From: Cytospora piceicola
Lineage: Eukaryota > Ascomycota > Sordariomycetes > Diaporthales > Cytosporaceae
Reading direction: 5' to 3'
DNA: 64,000 nt
NCBI GenBank assembly: GCA_023375675.1
Contig: JALQBC010000013.1
Coordinates: 310,001-374,000 of the forward strand
A model generated the notes under the pieces. It was given only the letters and a program-made list of their open reading frames with translations, did not search any database and had not been told where the DNA came from. Positions 24,151-36,700 of the stretch are shown here, in pieces. Numbering within the stretch: the first letter of the stretch is position 1; each line of letters begins with the position of its first letter. The translations under genes and the position numbers were made by a program.

Positions 24151-24381
24151 AATCGGAAATTATCGCCTTACGTTATCGAGGTGCGAGAACGGGCTATAGC
24201 GAAGGTTGGAGAGAGACAGTATTTCGAAGGACTCGAGAATGCTTGGAAGGATTTCAGCAAGTCAAATGTCAAGGGCCTCCAGATCGTTTGGGGCGACGGC
24301 ATAGAAGATGTTAAGAAGGGATGGGACTTGCTCTGTACCTCTGGTTTGAAGCCGAATGAGTGTCATGCCTATGTTCTGTAG
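24151..24381 (+). pseudogene. C-terminal remnant of an unknown gene at RIP edge
   Basis: An open frame with normal codon use begins right at the edge of the RIP block and ends at TAG 24,381. The readable part includes AIAKVGERQYFEGLENAWKD and LQIVWGDGIEDVKKGWDLLC, which looks like genuine protein. It has no ATG; going upstream the frame meets a TAA (24,148) where CAA would fit, and beyond that the sequence is RIP-mutated. I read it as the surviving 3' end of a gene whose 5' part was destroyed. The family is not recognised. Confidence 0.4.
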
Positions 24382-24718
24382 ATCTAGCTCTATAGTGGCT
24401 ACATATAAACCTGAATCCATACTTAAGTAATGAAGGTCCTGACAGCTCGGCCCCGGGCGGCCCCTTGAAAAAAAAAAATTACAGCCACATGTTCGGTCTA
24501 CTCAATGGATGAGTGACCATATCCTCAAGTTCGACGACTCAGTGAGCGTACTATGTACTTTATCCTTCGGTACTATAGATTTTATTGACATTACAAACAA
24601 GCAAATCTCTGACAGCAGCGCGTTGATGACCAGCATCAAGGGGTCCCACGGGGTATTCGCATCGACCATCCCGTATAGTTGTCATGTACTTTATATCCAT
24701 CACTTATACCAGAACATA
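24382..24718. other. intergenic, no gene seen
   Basis: Between the remnant and the 3' end of the GH128 gene there is normal-composition DNA with a G/C-rich GGCCCCGGGCGGCCCC stretch followed by an A10 run near 24,470. No gene is recognised; a spurious 200-codon plus frame that starts here is antisense to GH128. Confidence 0.5.
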
Positions 24719-25805
24719 TCACCACAGGTTCATAGAAACAGTAAAGGCTGTCGCTATAACGGCGAAGACCATCAATCCACCAACGCTTCCGCTCCCGCCG
24801 AGGACAGCGCTTGCACTGCCCGTCATACCCGCCTTGAAACCCTCCTCCTTGCCCCCCAGATAAATTGCGCCCACGTCTGTGAGCGCTCCTTTCTTGTTAA
24901 ACAAGGCCACGTTATCGCCAGTATACGAATCCGCAGAGGCGCCCTTCCGGAACGCCCCATACCATGCATACGCCTGGACATAGTCCAGTCCGTCGAGGTA
25001 GGTCATGCTCTCGTTCATCATGGCCGCCGTGTCGTCCTCGCTCTGCTGCGGCAACGCCATCTCGGTGAACCAGTATTTCATACTGTCGGTATCGACTGCG
25101 CCGCTGGATGAGTCCGTCTCGTAATAATCCTTCAGAGTACCAAGCCAGGATGCCAACCCGGCGAAGTTCCCGTACCAGTGCATGGCGATGAAATCGGTCG
25201 GGCAGCCGTTGCTGGGGTCGATGTCCCAGCAGGCTGCGTTGAACTCGCGGAGCCATGTCAGTCCTTGATCGGACCCTGTCACGGAAGGGTGAGAGATCTT
25301 CCAACTGCGGCTAGACGATGTTCGTAGTGGCACGATGTTGCTGATGTATGCCTGTGCCGCGTCTGAAGGGGAGATGGAGCTCCCGCCAGATGAAGTAGTT
25401 CCGTCTGGCTCGTTGAACTATTCGATGCTTCAGTCAGCAAACCATTCAAGTCACTATAATCCAAGCCGTGAAGCTTGTAAAAATCTCAAGAACACGAAAA
25501 TAACTAACAGTGAGCACGTGGGTCGATGTTGCGGGAAGGTTGTTGATGGCATCCAAGGCGGATACATCGCTCAGCCCGTGCACAAGCGGCACAAATGGTA
25601 TGGTTGAGTTCATATCCGCGGCGTCGTAGAGCGACCAAGTGTAATACCAAGAAATGGAGGATTTGGCTGAGAGAAGGAGGTCGATGTCGTCTTCGTGCGT
25701 GTCAATATAGGCGAGTCCCGGCTTGGTTGACAGTGACCCTTGAGAGATAACACCGGCGACCAGACCCAAAGCCACCAGGGCTGGACTGGCTGTGGTTCGT
25801 CTCAT
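24719..25805 (-). CDS. GH128 Asl1-like endo-beta-1,3-glucanase, GPI-type
   Basis: Two exons, 25805-25509 and 25417-24719, give 331 residues; the 91-base intron runs GTTAGT to ATAG and joins in phase 0. The protein begins with a signal peptide (MRRTTASPALVALGLVAGV). The central TIM-barrel has the two GH128 acidic positions: FNEPD just after the splice (about residue 100), as proton donor, and WFTEMALPQ later, as nucleophile, with MHWYGN between. The C-terminus, after a Gly/Ser linker, is a hydrophobic GGLMVFAVIATAFTVSMNLW tail typical of GPI-anchor signals. The family cleaves beta-1,3-glucan; fungal members related to Schizosaccharomyces Asl1 act in the cell wall, so wall remodelling at the cell surface is likely. 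The splice restores the conserved FNEPD motif, which is why this model is preferred. Confidence 0.88.
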
Positions 25806-26986
25806 GGTTGGAAATAAGCTTAAATGTCGGGTTCGGGCCGTTGTGAATTAGGTGGATTAGTGTCCGAGTAGTGTAAGTCGTGGTGTAAGTGGTCGGGGGG
25901 AAGCCTGCTCCTCATACGCAATAAATAACCCTATCTGATGCAGTTCATGGGAAAAAAATATACGAGATACAGAACGCGAACACAGAAGCCCCGGCTGGAA
26001 CTCCATGGTATTATTTAAGAATCGTGAAAACTTTAAATGCCACTGAAGAAGTTGTTGTTCACCGATGGGGTATATGCCAAGTGACGTCACGCACAATCTA
26101 TTTAGACCGTGACTTGGTGAGAACTCAGGGGTCTAGCCAAGGTATGCCAACGAACACCATGTTATTCATCGCAGTCCTGGAGGGTCCCACTCGGCGAGTC
26201 GAGGTTGAGTTCCGAACCTATCGTTACTATTCAAATAGCGGCTACCTCTGCAGTCCACTCAATCCCCAGCACGGGCAAGGAAGGTTACTGACAGTGTAGG
26301 TTCCCCGGGCCCATGGCGGAGAATCGTGCTAAACATACACATCTACCAGCGGCTCGCCATACTTCATGCCTCGTCCCCAAATCATACGGTCAAATTTCCA
26401 AACGTCCTGAGAGTCTAGACCTTCGAAGAACTTCGAAGAAGCGCCATTCTTGCGGCAACTGTGGTAAGCGCCCAGATCTTGTGAGATTCGGCCCCGCATA
26501 CCGTGGAGCCGGTCAGTGATTTGCCGCTGCCGTTTAAATTACCACGCGATGGCCAGTCCAGAACTTCAGCTGTTTGTCCTTATGTAATTTAGCCGCCTGC
26601 AGACGCGAAGGGCCCATGGCATATTTGATTTTACTGTACTGGTATATCCCTGGGCAGGCGCCTTGACCAGAGATATCAAACCTCCTGTCTGCCCGCTCTT
26701 CCTTGTCTGTCTCACGCGGACTATCAGGAAGAACAAGATGTAGAATCCAGTACCTAGAGAAGCCGGAGACGGCTTTATCCTGTCTACAACTCTCCGTGGT
26801 CCACATAGGTGGGGCTCTAGCCAAATATGTACAGATCTCACGCGAAGATGTCATGCGGTACCGGGCCCCGCTGGGGGATTCCACCCCGATTTTCTGGCAC
26901 AAATCAGAACAGCCAGCACGTTAACACTATCTTCGTTCTCCTCGAAGGCTGCTGAAGAAAATCAAGAGTTTTCCAGATACAAAAGG
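25806..26986. other. intergenic between divergent genes
   Basis: About 1.2 kb separates the GH128 start (minus) from the methyltransferase start (plus), so it must hold both promoters. A TATATTTTT sequence on the minus strand near 25,955-25,963 lies about 150 bases before the GH128 ATG. Overlapping frames of about 90-120 codons on both strands at 26.5-26.9 kb have no recognisable protein character, and I treat them as noise. Confidence 0.5.
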
Positions 26987-28496
26987 ATGAAAGATTACGA
27001 TAATCAGAACGATCCATCCTGTGATCAGGGCTTTGGAGGCAATGGGAGTCAATGGCATCAACAACAGAGGACTATGCCGGACCAGCAACCCATCAAATCC
27101 GAGATCACGCCAGCCGAAGAGGCCATCTTTCACAGCCAGACGGTTGGAGGCTTGCAGTACGATGACCTGGCCAACAGCCAGACAAACCCGGGTCCAATTC
27201 CAATGTTCGGGGCCGGGACCGTGACCACCGAGTTCCAACCGTTCGCCAGTGGATCTGCCGCTGCCACGGGTATCCCTGCGCTGGACTTCAACGGCTACAT
27301 CCTCCATGCTGCCCCAAGGCCTGTGCCTGAAGAGCTTCAGCGAGACTCGACTGGGGCGTCTATTGCCGAGCCGGATGCGATACTGGACGAGGAGAATGGA
27401 CGGACGTACCACAACTACCACGATGGCAGATACTACTTGCCAAATGACCCGGTGTGAACCCGGCCCATATCACTTGTTGACCTTTTTGGTGGAGTGAGTG
27501 CCTAATCATATATAACAGGCTGAACAAGATCGACTTGACCTACAGCACAAGCTCTGGGCTGTCTATCTTGACGGCGCTCTCTACCGAGCACCGATCAACT
27601 CTCCCAAAAAGGTGCTCGACGTTGCGACTGGGACAGGGATTTGGGCTATCCAGTTTGCCAGGCAGAACCCCGAATCAAATGTGATAGGCACAGATTTAAG
27701 CTTGATCCAGCCCCCGAATGCACCTGACAATTGCTTCTTCGTCAAGGAGGACGCGGAGCTCGACGAGTGGACACTCCCGACTCTCTTTGATTACATCCAC
27801 CTACGAATGGTTCATACATGCTTTGACGACCACCGAGCAGTGATCCGGAAATGTTTCGAGAACCTGGAGCCCGGCGGCTGGATTGAGTTGCAGGATGCTG
27901 TTTTCAAGCTTCTTTGCACAGATGGCTCGGCCGATGGATCACATATAGCGAGATTCTCACAGCTGATATTGCAAGCTGGTCAGACCATCGGTCGAGATTT
28001 TGATATACCGGGAAAGTATAAACAGATGTTGACCGAAGCCGGATTCGTCGACGTCGTGGAAGAGGTTGGTCCGATACCAGGTGAGGCTTACCAGTTGACC
28101 GGGATTGTATCAAGACAATCTGGAGGTTTGGCTAACCACACAATTTACTACCTGTAATAGGTAACCCATGGCCGAACGAGCCCAAGTTCAAAGAGCTGGG
28201 TCTGTGGCAGATGACGAATTCGCACAAAGCCCTACGAGGCTTTGGTTGGAAGCTTTTTAGGAAAATGGGCATGCCACCGGATGAGATTGAGGAACTTGTC
28301 CGTCTGGCGAAGGACGACATCAGAGATACACGACTACACTTCTTCTTTCCCATGTAAGTTACAACCTATTTCCTGACTGTCGAGACTTTTTCCAGACTTG
28401 ATCGCTAATGCCTCGCTGCTAAGCTATGTTGTCTATGGTCGGAAACCGAGTGAATGGGAGTCGGCTCAACCTCCCAACAAACGTCCCAGAACATAA
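26987..28496 (+). CDS. LaeA-like/TAM SAM-dependent methyltransferase
   Basis: Four exons (26987-27451, 27519-28080, 28161-28353, 28424-28496) encode 430 residues. The introns start GTGTGA, GTGAGG and GTAAGT and end CAG, TAG and AAG. The N-terminal 125 residues are Gln/Pro-rich and probably disordered. Then comes the family signature YYLPNDP joined across intron 1 to AEQDRLDLQH. Motif I, VLDVATGTGIW, starts at residue 187 and binds S-adenosylmethionine. The C-terminus after intron 3 has YVVYGRKP, typical of LaeA-like proteins. The family includes the secondary-metabolism regulator LaeA and many paralogues of unknown substrate; this is most likely one of those paralogues, because the N-terminus is unlike LaeA. 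No biosynthetic cluster lies beside it. Confidence 0.87.
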
Positions 28497-31400
28497 GAAC
28501 ACCTCGAGGGCTATAGTGGAACAGAAGATCAACTAATGGAGGCTTGACACGAGGGGGCAGAGCTCATTGAATCCTCCCACAAGCTGCTCCCAGGGCCATA
28601 TTTCAACGTCAGGGGGCTCGGTACCATGGGATATCAGATGTCCAGATGTCACGTTTGGTGGGCCGACGTGTGCCTTCGGTGGAACGGCATATACATGCAT
28701 AAATCACACCACATTTGTTTTTGTTTTTTAGTAAAAAGAAGAACATAAGGGAGGAAAAACCCGCCATCACTCTTCACTTTGTAGACAAACAAAAGACCAC
28801 GAGGACCTTGGGAAACCCTAGAGCGGGAACAAGGGATGTCTCAGGGTTGGATACTCACGATCTATCAGACCCTAACCCCCATGCTCTGACAAAGATCTGG
28901 AGCTTTGGGGGTACCCCGAAACTTGGGGGGGGGGGTGGGTTCCGATGTAAACCCGGGGTCGATGGATCTCCAGGGCTGTAAACTTCCCCATCGAGACGGG
29001 CAAAACATGGGATTTTCAAGTTCCTTCATTGATTATCTGGGCAAACACATCCATGTGCTCCCTGAAAGCTTCCTCAACCTACAACTTCCTTCTCGTAAGG
29101 CAATTCGGTTCGAAGGCAAAGTGATGCTCGCCCCAGTTGAGCCGCAGACTGGTCACGCGTCACGAGTGCAGGCAGTCAGTTACGTACGTAAGTACACGTC
29201 TCAACATCTCACCTACCTCGTTGACTGTATTCCAAGGGTCCTTTTTGCGAGCCTCGGCAATCCATGGATGTCTTTATACACTCCAACAGTTAGTCATGCC
29301 GAGTTACTCACTTACTTAGGTTTGCGGTATCTCACCGAGTACGGGCTTCGGGCAAAGGTCCTACTCAATTTAGCCCTCAACTTCAGAGGCTTCAACGGGT
29401 CGATAGGTTTCCAGTGCAGTCCAAAAGTTGGCAGATAAATGCCAATTCTCATCGGGAGACCACGGTGCAAACTTTGAACAGCTGCATGTGTTCTCCGAAA
29501 CGGCTGGCAATGGAGCAAGATGCAGTTGCCTGTGGACACTCTCGGGCCGACCGACCCCATCAAGAGGCTCAGCTCGGGAAAGCTACCCTAGGGTATACTA
29601 GGTACGATCGGCTGCCAAAACTTGAAAATTGGTGGGCTCCGCATTCCGGGACCAACTGCAAAACAACCCTGAAACCAGCTGAGGCCTGCGGGCCCGTACC
29701 AAAGTGCAAGAAAGGGAGATGGCCTCACTCAGCAGCGGCCTTTCCACTGAACTAGGGAACCTAGGGGCCCGTTCTGCTTCGCCGACCAAACTTGCACCAC
29801 ACCATGGTTCTGGAACTTTCACCCACACGACCGCGATGCAGACCCGTCACGATGCAGTTTACCAAAGATGAGCCTCCACATCAACGGCTGTGCTCACACA
29901 TGCCCGATGCCCTGCAAGGAAATGGTGGCTGTGAGGGGTTGAAGAAGACGCTGATAGGTGCAACACTTTGCAGATGCTGTCATCCCTTTCAGGGCTTTTG
30001 CGGGTGAATCCGGTTAACAATGGGCATCAACGGTCAGCCGCAGCCTGCCCATCCACTTTCTGCCCTCGTGTGTGTCGTCATTGTCATTTTGAGCTGCATC
30101 GTCAAGTACTACCACCAAAATTGCATCTCATGCCGTCTTGGTACGAGCCTGAAGGATTCGGGTCTCCAAGACATGATACGGGTCTGTCTCGAAGTGCGTG
30201 GCGCCCCCTTCTCAAAGGTGTTTGTGCAAAGGCTCATTACGCATGGCTGGGCCTGAAAGCGCGCGCATCTGATCCAAGTCTGGCATCATGTGGGTGGTCT
30301 GGTATGGATGTCTGGTTTCCTTTTTTGGACTCACGATGGTCGTTGCTCTGTGTGGTTGACATGAGGGGCGGCTCAACTCCACAACGGCGCCAAGTTCAGG
30401 CCACTTGACGATCTTTTTGCTGACGATCAGACCCCATGGATTCGACATTCGGGAGAGCCACCACAGCCTTCAGAGCCCCGCCAGTGTCGAACCGAATCAC
30501 TCCACGAGGTCCTCAAATCGGCACGTTCTTACAGTTCATGCATAGTTGCCGCGCAGCGAGCCTCTGCATTAGTCTGGCGTCACGTCTCCATTCGGCCATA
30601 TTTCCAACAGGCGCGCAGCTAGCGAAACCAATCTGCAGTATGCTAAACTCTGCTCTCTAGAGACGTCGGTTTTTGGGCGTTTCAGGGCTGCAGCTTTGAC
30701 GCCCTCAGCTCATGTCCTGCTGGGCGAGGTCGAATGGGCGGTCTCCAAGGTAGGTCAGGTACGTACCAACGTCTATTTCCGTTGCACCATTCGTCTTCGG
30801 CTCCATGCTGTTGGGTGTGAAGTCACTTCGTCGCGAGTGCCTCACGGCCACTGGGTTCCCTCATCCCTCGCCTATCTTCAACCAACACGTCCTGCACCCT
30901 CTCCTGAATCCGTCCTTCGGGTCAGAATTGTTCTTACGGCGCGCCTCTGGTCTCCTTGTCGCCGCTGCTGTTTAGTGTACGCTCAGTCCCGTAACGGCGC
31001 TGAGTAAACCGCAGAGGTCACCGGGTACAGACGTTACGACGTACCCATTTTTCTACTTACCATACTGGGTCATTTTACTTACTGCATTTTCACACACTTT
31101 CTGTCCTCGTACCACGAGCGACATTACGTATCCAGCGAGCAAACAGCCGCTCCAAGATCTTCCCCTTCGTCAAATTAGCGGCTTTTACCGAGGTACTCAG
31201 CCTCGGGCTGTGGAACAGAAACCGGTGCGAATACACAGTAGTTGCCTCTGGCCCCAAGTGACCATTCCTCTCCTGTCCAGCTGCTGGCCTGGTGACCCCT
31301 CCTGACGATGAGTCTTTCGGCCGCAGGAGGAGCCATGACCATTGCAATGGAAGATGGGCATTGGCTGTGCTGTCAAATTTTGGTGGGCTTCTGCAGTGCC

Positions 31401-32332
31401 GTCGGCTTCCCTGCCTTGGATGCTCATCACAACTTCCTGGGAATGACCCGCGTCGACCATGACCCCCAGTCACACAAGCCCGACAGGCTACAGCATGCAC
31501 ATACCTCTGGGTTAGGTACAGACTCGAAGCGACAGGGGTCCGTTCTTATACACATCCCTGCTGCGGCAGGGGGTGTGCCCACGATGCCATGGGATCCATC
31601 ACCCTCCTGAGTACCGATTTCAAGGCCAAATGCACCCTTAAAAAGCCAACCCGGCCCTCACACCAACCCATATTGGCCTCACCAGTCACCACCCATATTT
31701 ATTGGAACAAAACGTCAAGGCTTCAGCTCCTTTTCTATCCGGCCAGATCTTAACACAGACGACACTTGCAAACTTCAGCCCTAACGGAAGACCCGTTTCG
31801 AGTTGCTCCACCAGAGCTGTCATTTGTCCTCTGCTTCTCCCACTCTATTCTAACGCAGCCCAACTGACCTCAACTTGGCCTGTCTCGACCAAAGCCTGAC
31901 ACATAGCCTGCTCGGCCACACCATTTTTGACGGTCTTTATTACATCGAGTACCTCTCTCGAACCTCAACTTCGTCCACTTTTCAGCCTCCTCTCTGCATG
32001 TCCCCATGTCTTTGCAGCCGAACCGGTATTTAAAAGATCGATTTGTCTCTGACACGGCCGACTGACATCGCCTTTAACCGGACTTGGGCTGGGCCTAGGA
32101 GGTTATTTATCCTCGACCTCATTACAACGCCAAACCACCCGAAGCGACATCGCTAGACCCATTTGGCGGCTTTGTCCACTTCGAAGAAGATCCTCAGCAT
32201 CACACTACACAAGGCTCTTACTATCCACTACTAGTTTGGCCTGAGGTTGAACGAGTTCTCTTACTATAACCACAAGTCAGCACTTGACAGTTGACAACCC
32301 CTTCACATACGTTGCATCAGCCAGCCGTCAAA
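28497..32332. other. 3.8-kb gene-free interval
   Basis: No convincing coding frame was found on either strand; frames of 100-177 codons lack domain character and overlap one another. A G11 run lies near 28,925. From about 31.6 kb to 32.33 kb the sequence is C- and pyrimidine-rich and probably forms the promoter and 5' untranslated leader of the next gene. A long non-coding RNA cannot be excluded. Confidence 0.5.
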
Positions 32333-33712
32333 ATGTGCATCAAGAACATCTACCACAACACCTACGTCGACGGTGAGAGGGACATCACCGAGCGCATAGA
32401 CCCTTGCCGCTCTGGCCATGCGTGCAGTGATCCCACCGTGCGCGAGTTCGACCGCAAGATAAACTGTACAAGACTGCAGCTGTCGAGCTCGCCTGGTCGG
32501 ACGGACTCCCCCTCCTCGTCGCTGAAGGACAGGCAACCAACGCCCTACTACTTCGACCACCAGTCTACCCCACGTTCCGGAGACGCAGACAGGGAGCGAC
32601 GACGCGAGAGGCGGGGCAGCCAGCAGCGTGTTTACGTCGACGGAGATAGGGTAACAGACTACGGCTTGCGCAGAAGCAACTCCCGCGCCGAACCAATCCC
32701 GATCCCCAAACCGCGCCGCTCTTCGACTATGCCGATCGATGAGGGATACTACAGCGAGCCTAGGCGAGACTCACGGTCCCGCCCTATCGTCGTCGAAAGC
32801 AGCGACCGCCCGCGCAGATCTTCATCAGCTGCTCGCCGCGAGTCATCTGCTGTGCCCATGGGGCCTTACGACGTGCTATACAATTACAACACCGGATCGT
32901 CGCGACGCGAACAGGAGAGGCGCAGTCGAGACTCTTACCTGGAGCCCTCCCGCTCGCACCGCCGTCACTCAAGGTCCCCTGTTGAAGTCTTTACTCAGGA
33001 TGATGCGCCCAACCGTGAACGCCGCCGCCTCCGACGTGCCAAGCCCACAATCGTGGACGGCCCTGCTCCCACAAACATCCCTGCCGAAGCCATCTATGGG
33101 ACTTCCCCGTACGGCGGGTCGTACCCTTCCTCTTACGGCTCACACCGTTCTGACGACTACTGGAGCCGGCTACCAACCGTCAACAACCAGTCGCCACCAC
33201 CAAAGGCGACACCTCCCAAGGGCGTCCGCTGGGAAGACGACATGCGCGCTGCCCAGAACGCCAGGATCAGCAACCGCCCCAAGCTCGGCCGCTCCAACAC
33301 CATCACCGGGGCTGGAGCCGGCGCCGGGTCTCACCTGAACGGCGAGGTCAGGGGCATCCTGAAGAACAGCAACGCGGCGGCCGCCGCGCCGGGGGCCGCC
33401 AAGACGCCCGAGGCCGGCTCCCCGCCGGCCGTCCAGCCGCTCCGCCGCGACCAGATGGACGACCTGTACAAGTCCGTGCGCAACATGGGCGTGGACGAGA
33501 GGGAGACGCCCGCGCAGCGGCAGGCGAGGCGGGAGAGGGAGGAGCGCGAGCGCGAGGACAAGGAGTGGGAGGGCCGGCTCCGGAACCGGTTCGCCGGCCG
33601 CGACCGGAGGGCGTCGTTCGACATGCCGCCGAGGCGGTTCGAGAAGTCGTCGAGGGGCGGCAGGAGGACGGAGGTGTTTTACCCGGAGGAGGGCCGGTAC
33701 AAGTACTTCTAG
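32333..33712 (+). CDS. basic, Arg/Ser-rich disordered protein, unknown
   Basis: A single exon of 459 residues. The frame extends upstream, but the first ATG is at 32,333 in a good context (CAAAATG). The N-terminus MCIKNIYHNTYVDGERDITE with Cys2 and the CRSGHAC pair resembles the conserved start of an uncharacterised ascomycete family. The rest is low complexity: RRERRGSQQ, repeated RRS and RRDS motifs, a KGVRWEDD patch near residue 300, an alanine-rich linker and a charged helical segment (RQARREREEREREDKEWEGR). It ends in VFYPEEGRYKYF. High Arg/Ser content suggests phosphorylation or RNA binding, but no function is assigned. The C-terminal third is much more GC-rich than the start. Confidence 0.75.
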   Translation: MCIKNIYHNTYVDGERDITERIDPCRSGHACSDPTVREFDRKINCTRLQLSSSPGRTDSPSSSLKDRQPTPYYFDHQSTPRSGDADRERRRERRGSQQRVYVDGDRVTDYGLRRSNSRAEPIPIPKPRRSSTMPIDEGYYSEPRRDSRSRPIVVESSDRPRRSSSAARRESSAVPMGPYDVLYNYNTGSSRREQERRSRDSYLEPSRSHRRHSRSPVEVFTQDDAPNRERRRLRRAKPTIVDGPAPTNIPAEAIYGTSPYGGSYPSSYGSHRSDDYWSRLPTVNNQSPPPKATPPKGVRWEDDMRAAQNARISNRPKLGRSNTITGAGAGAGSHLNGEVRGILKNSNAAAAAPGAAKTPEAGSPPAVQPLRRDQMDDLYKSVRNMGVDERETPAQRQARREREEREREDKEWEGRLRNRFAGRDRRASFDMPPRRFEKSSRGGRRTEVFYPEEGRYKYF

Positions 33713-36700
33713 GCGGGTAGTTACACCGGCTGAGGGGTTTTCCTCCTTGTTTTATTTTCATTTTACGGAGATGTCATTCATGTAGCGTTGCATTTTCAGT
33801 GGTTTCATGGCGTTTCAATTTTCTGGAGCTTCATAGTTTGGATTGGACTTGAGGCCGCATCCTTTTTTCATGGCTTTGGCATGGTTACGCGATTTACGAT
33901 ACGACACAGGTACAAGGAAGGCTTCAAACTCAATAGCGGGCTGATCAGCAGCTGGGATACCAATATTTCAGTTCATCATTCTTTAGCTTAGACGAATATC
34001 ATTTCCTTTGTTGACGAACCCATCCCGGAGAACCCTGTCGCATTGCAGCCCCAAAATGCAAATTTAAGTTCGAGGCGGACACAGAACCAATATCGAAAAA
34101 GAAACTAATCGATCAAGATTAGACTTCAACTATGACGCCAAAATAGAAACTCCCCCTTACCATGACAGCTAGAGTCCAAACCGCGTTTGAGAAGCAAGCT
34201 CAAGGCCGGCAAATCGAGATAAGCGATGTTGTCATTGTGTGGGGGTAGTATTTCCTCTCGTGGTAATTTCATCCCCCCTCCCCAGTTCGGAAGTCTTGGA
34301 AAAAGATGCACCTGCAGAGCTAGTTTGTGCATACATTCACACTACCACCCGTGAAGGTGATGGTGGGTGGTGTACCACACACTGAGAGTGCCAGTGATGA
34401 TGTTACTCTGCATGGGATGACCGGGCTGCATGCATTGGGGCGCATGGGTGCATGCATCATCGGATTTACCAATGATTCACATGGTTAGTATAGTAGAAGA
34501 GGAGGAGATGGAGGAGGAGGAGGAGGAGAGGAGGAGGACCTCGGGAGGATGGCAGATGGGGTGGCAGGGGTGGTGGGGCCTGGGCCTCAGGGTTGTTGCT
34601 TGGTCACTTACACGGCCGGATTGATCGAGATAGATGGGGCCGCAGCAACGGTCGAAGTCCTCTGGAGACATCTGGAGGCCAGCCACTTCTATGTTTAGGG
34701 ATCGATGCGGGTCTGGCCATGGCCAAGTACATATGGTCTATTCTCGTACATATCTATATTATCTCACAGATCTTGTTACACTATGCAAATATTTTCGCAA
34801 TTACGAGGGTAACGGGCACAGTGTTCATATTTCATCCGAGATAATTCTCCTCGCAACCCCGGGTTCGTATGCGGGGCACTTTGCCACTGGGTGACATTTG
34901 GCGATCAACACGAGCGCACATAGATTGAGTCACGTCTTTACCAGAAATTTGGAGCCATGTAATATAAAAATCCATGTGGGAGTTGCCTGGTTGACGACCC
35001 ATGAGGTTGGTTCACGAGGGTCTTTCAGACTAATCAGCCAAATGCGCACCGCGAAGTCGCAGTACAATGTCCAGAGGCACTGACCTACTGATCCAGCCAT
35101 TGTTCTGCATCGAGCATTTCGGATCCAAGAAACCGTATCGAACTGTACTAAATCCTGTTTTGGCCTCTTGTTGTCATCAAGCCCCCCCATGTAGCATCGC
35201 TTGGTGTTGCTTCAAGGCAGTCCGGATGTTCTCGTGCTCATTTGTTACACGAGATTTGACACGTCACCTTGTCTTCGGTTCGGGGCGAGTCGCGCTTGGT
35301 TGTCAAAACACCCGTTTGGGGACGATGTCATTGTTAGCTTGCAGGATGCTACATATTCCATCTCACATACAGCGCTAGGAGGTGGTGTGATGACTCTGAA
35401 ACTGGCGCGGTGGGACCCGCATATGCGTGTTATTATATCTGGAAAGGTGGTGGGGTGGAGGGAGTGTTGTGATCAGGATAATGACGAATGATTGGAGGTC
35501 ATCGGTTGTGGGTTGAGTCTATTGAAGCAGTTGGGTGCAGGTTTGTCTGCATGTCTCAAACCTACTCCATCCAGATTGTGGGCGGAGACTTGTCGTGATA
35601 GAAAACATGCTTGGAGCGGCGAAATATCTCAAGAGTGCTTCCTGACGGATACCAAGCCTTTACAGGATGCCTGTCACTGTACAGAGCCTGCCTGCCTGCT
35701 TGGTGGGAAGTATGAATGAGGTACACCTGGTGTACCTTGAAGCAGAAACCTGTGGTGTGATGAATGTACTTGGAGGATGATTGACGTCAAGCCGAATAAT
35801 TAGATCCAGAGATCGGTCCTCCTCCGTCATAGTACTGAGATTTCGTTTGGAGAATCAAGAACGTTCCATAACTACGTGGCAAAAGTACGCTGTGCGACTA
35901 AAACCGGGCAAAACAAAAATCTAGAATCATAACAAAAGAAAAGGAGGTTTGGGAGAGGAAGGGGTAGGTGAGAGTGCAGACTCAGTAAATAAGGACATAT
36001 AGCTGGGGAGGAAACGCCGGAGAATAGTCAAGGCCTCCGCACACGCTCTTACAGCGTCTCTTAGATTTCTCGGAAGCTCAGGACGCAGATGCACCATGTC
36101 TAGAATGAAGAGCCAGACTGGAGCTCTCTTGAAATCACCCCTAAAGTCACACCAAGCCCCCAGTCAACTCTGTACCAAGAATTCCTACTCGACATTTGGG
36201 GGAAATGATCTAGAGGTAAAGTCCTTCATCAGGATGGAGAAGGTAAGAATATCTAGAGTGATAAGAGAAACGTCTTGTTACGTGGAATCAGCATATGAAA
36301 AGGAATATCTGGATAGTTATACATAATGTACCTGAGTCTTGATACTTAGTTCAGATAGAGTTCCATCACAGCTCATCATTCGAAACTTAACCTTCATTTA
36401 CGAAGAGCTTGCTGGGGTACATGATGCAAGTTTTGCCAGCGGTCTCCTATGGACTAGAACTAAAAAACCACAGACGCAAATATGATATAAGACATTAATC
36501 ACCTATTCGTGTCTTAAGTGGAGTTTGCACATGGGGCCTGGGGATGTTAAAAGGAGCGAGTGGCTTTCATCTGACCCAGCTTCTACCTCTCTAACGTTGA
36601 CTAGTTCGGAATGGGAGGAAGAAAAAAGATACTCAGAAGGCGCTTCGAGATGTTGTATCGAACAGGAATGGCCGTGACCCCGTGGGCAGAGCTGACTGGA

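Noticed and set aside
24509..25111. 200-codon plus-strand frame
   Set aside because: It overlaps antisense the second exon of the GH128 gene and has no protein character.
34430..34686. Acidic EEEEE-rich and serine-rich small frames
   Set aside because: They are produced by a GAG/GAGGAG purine tract and have no gene context.
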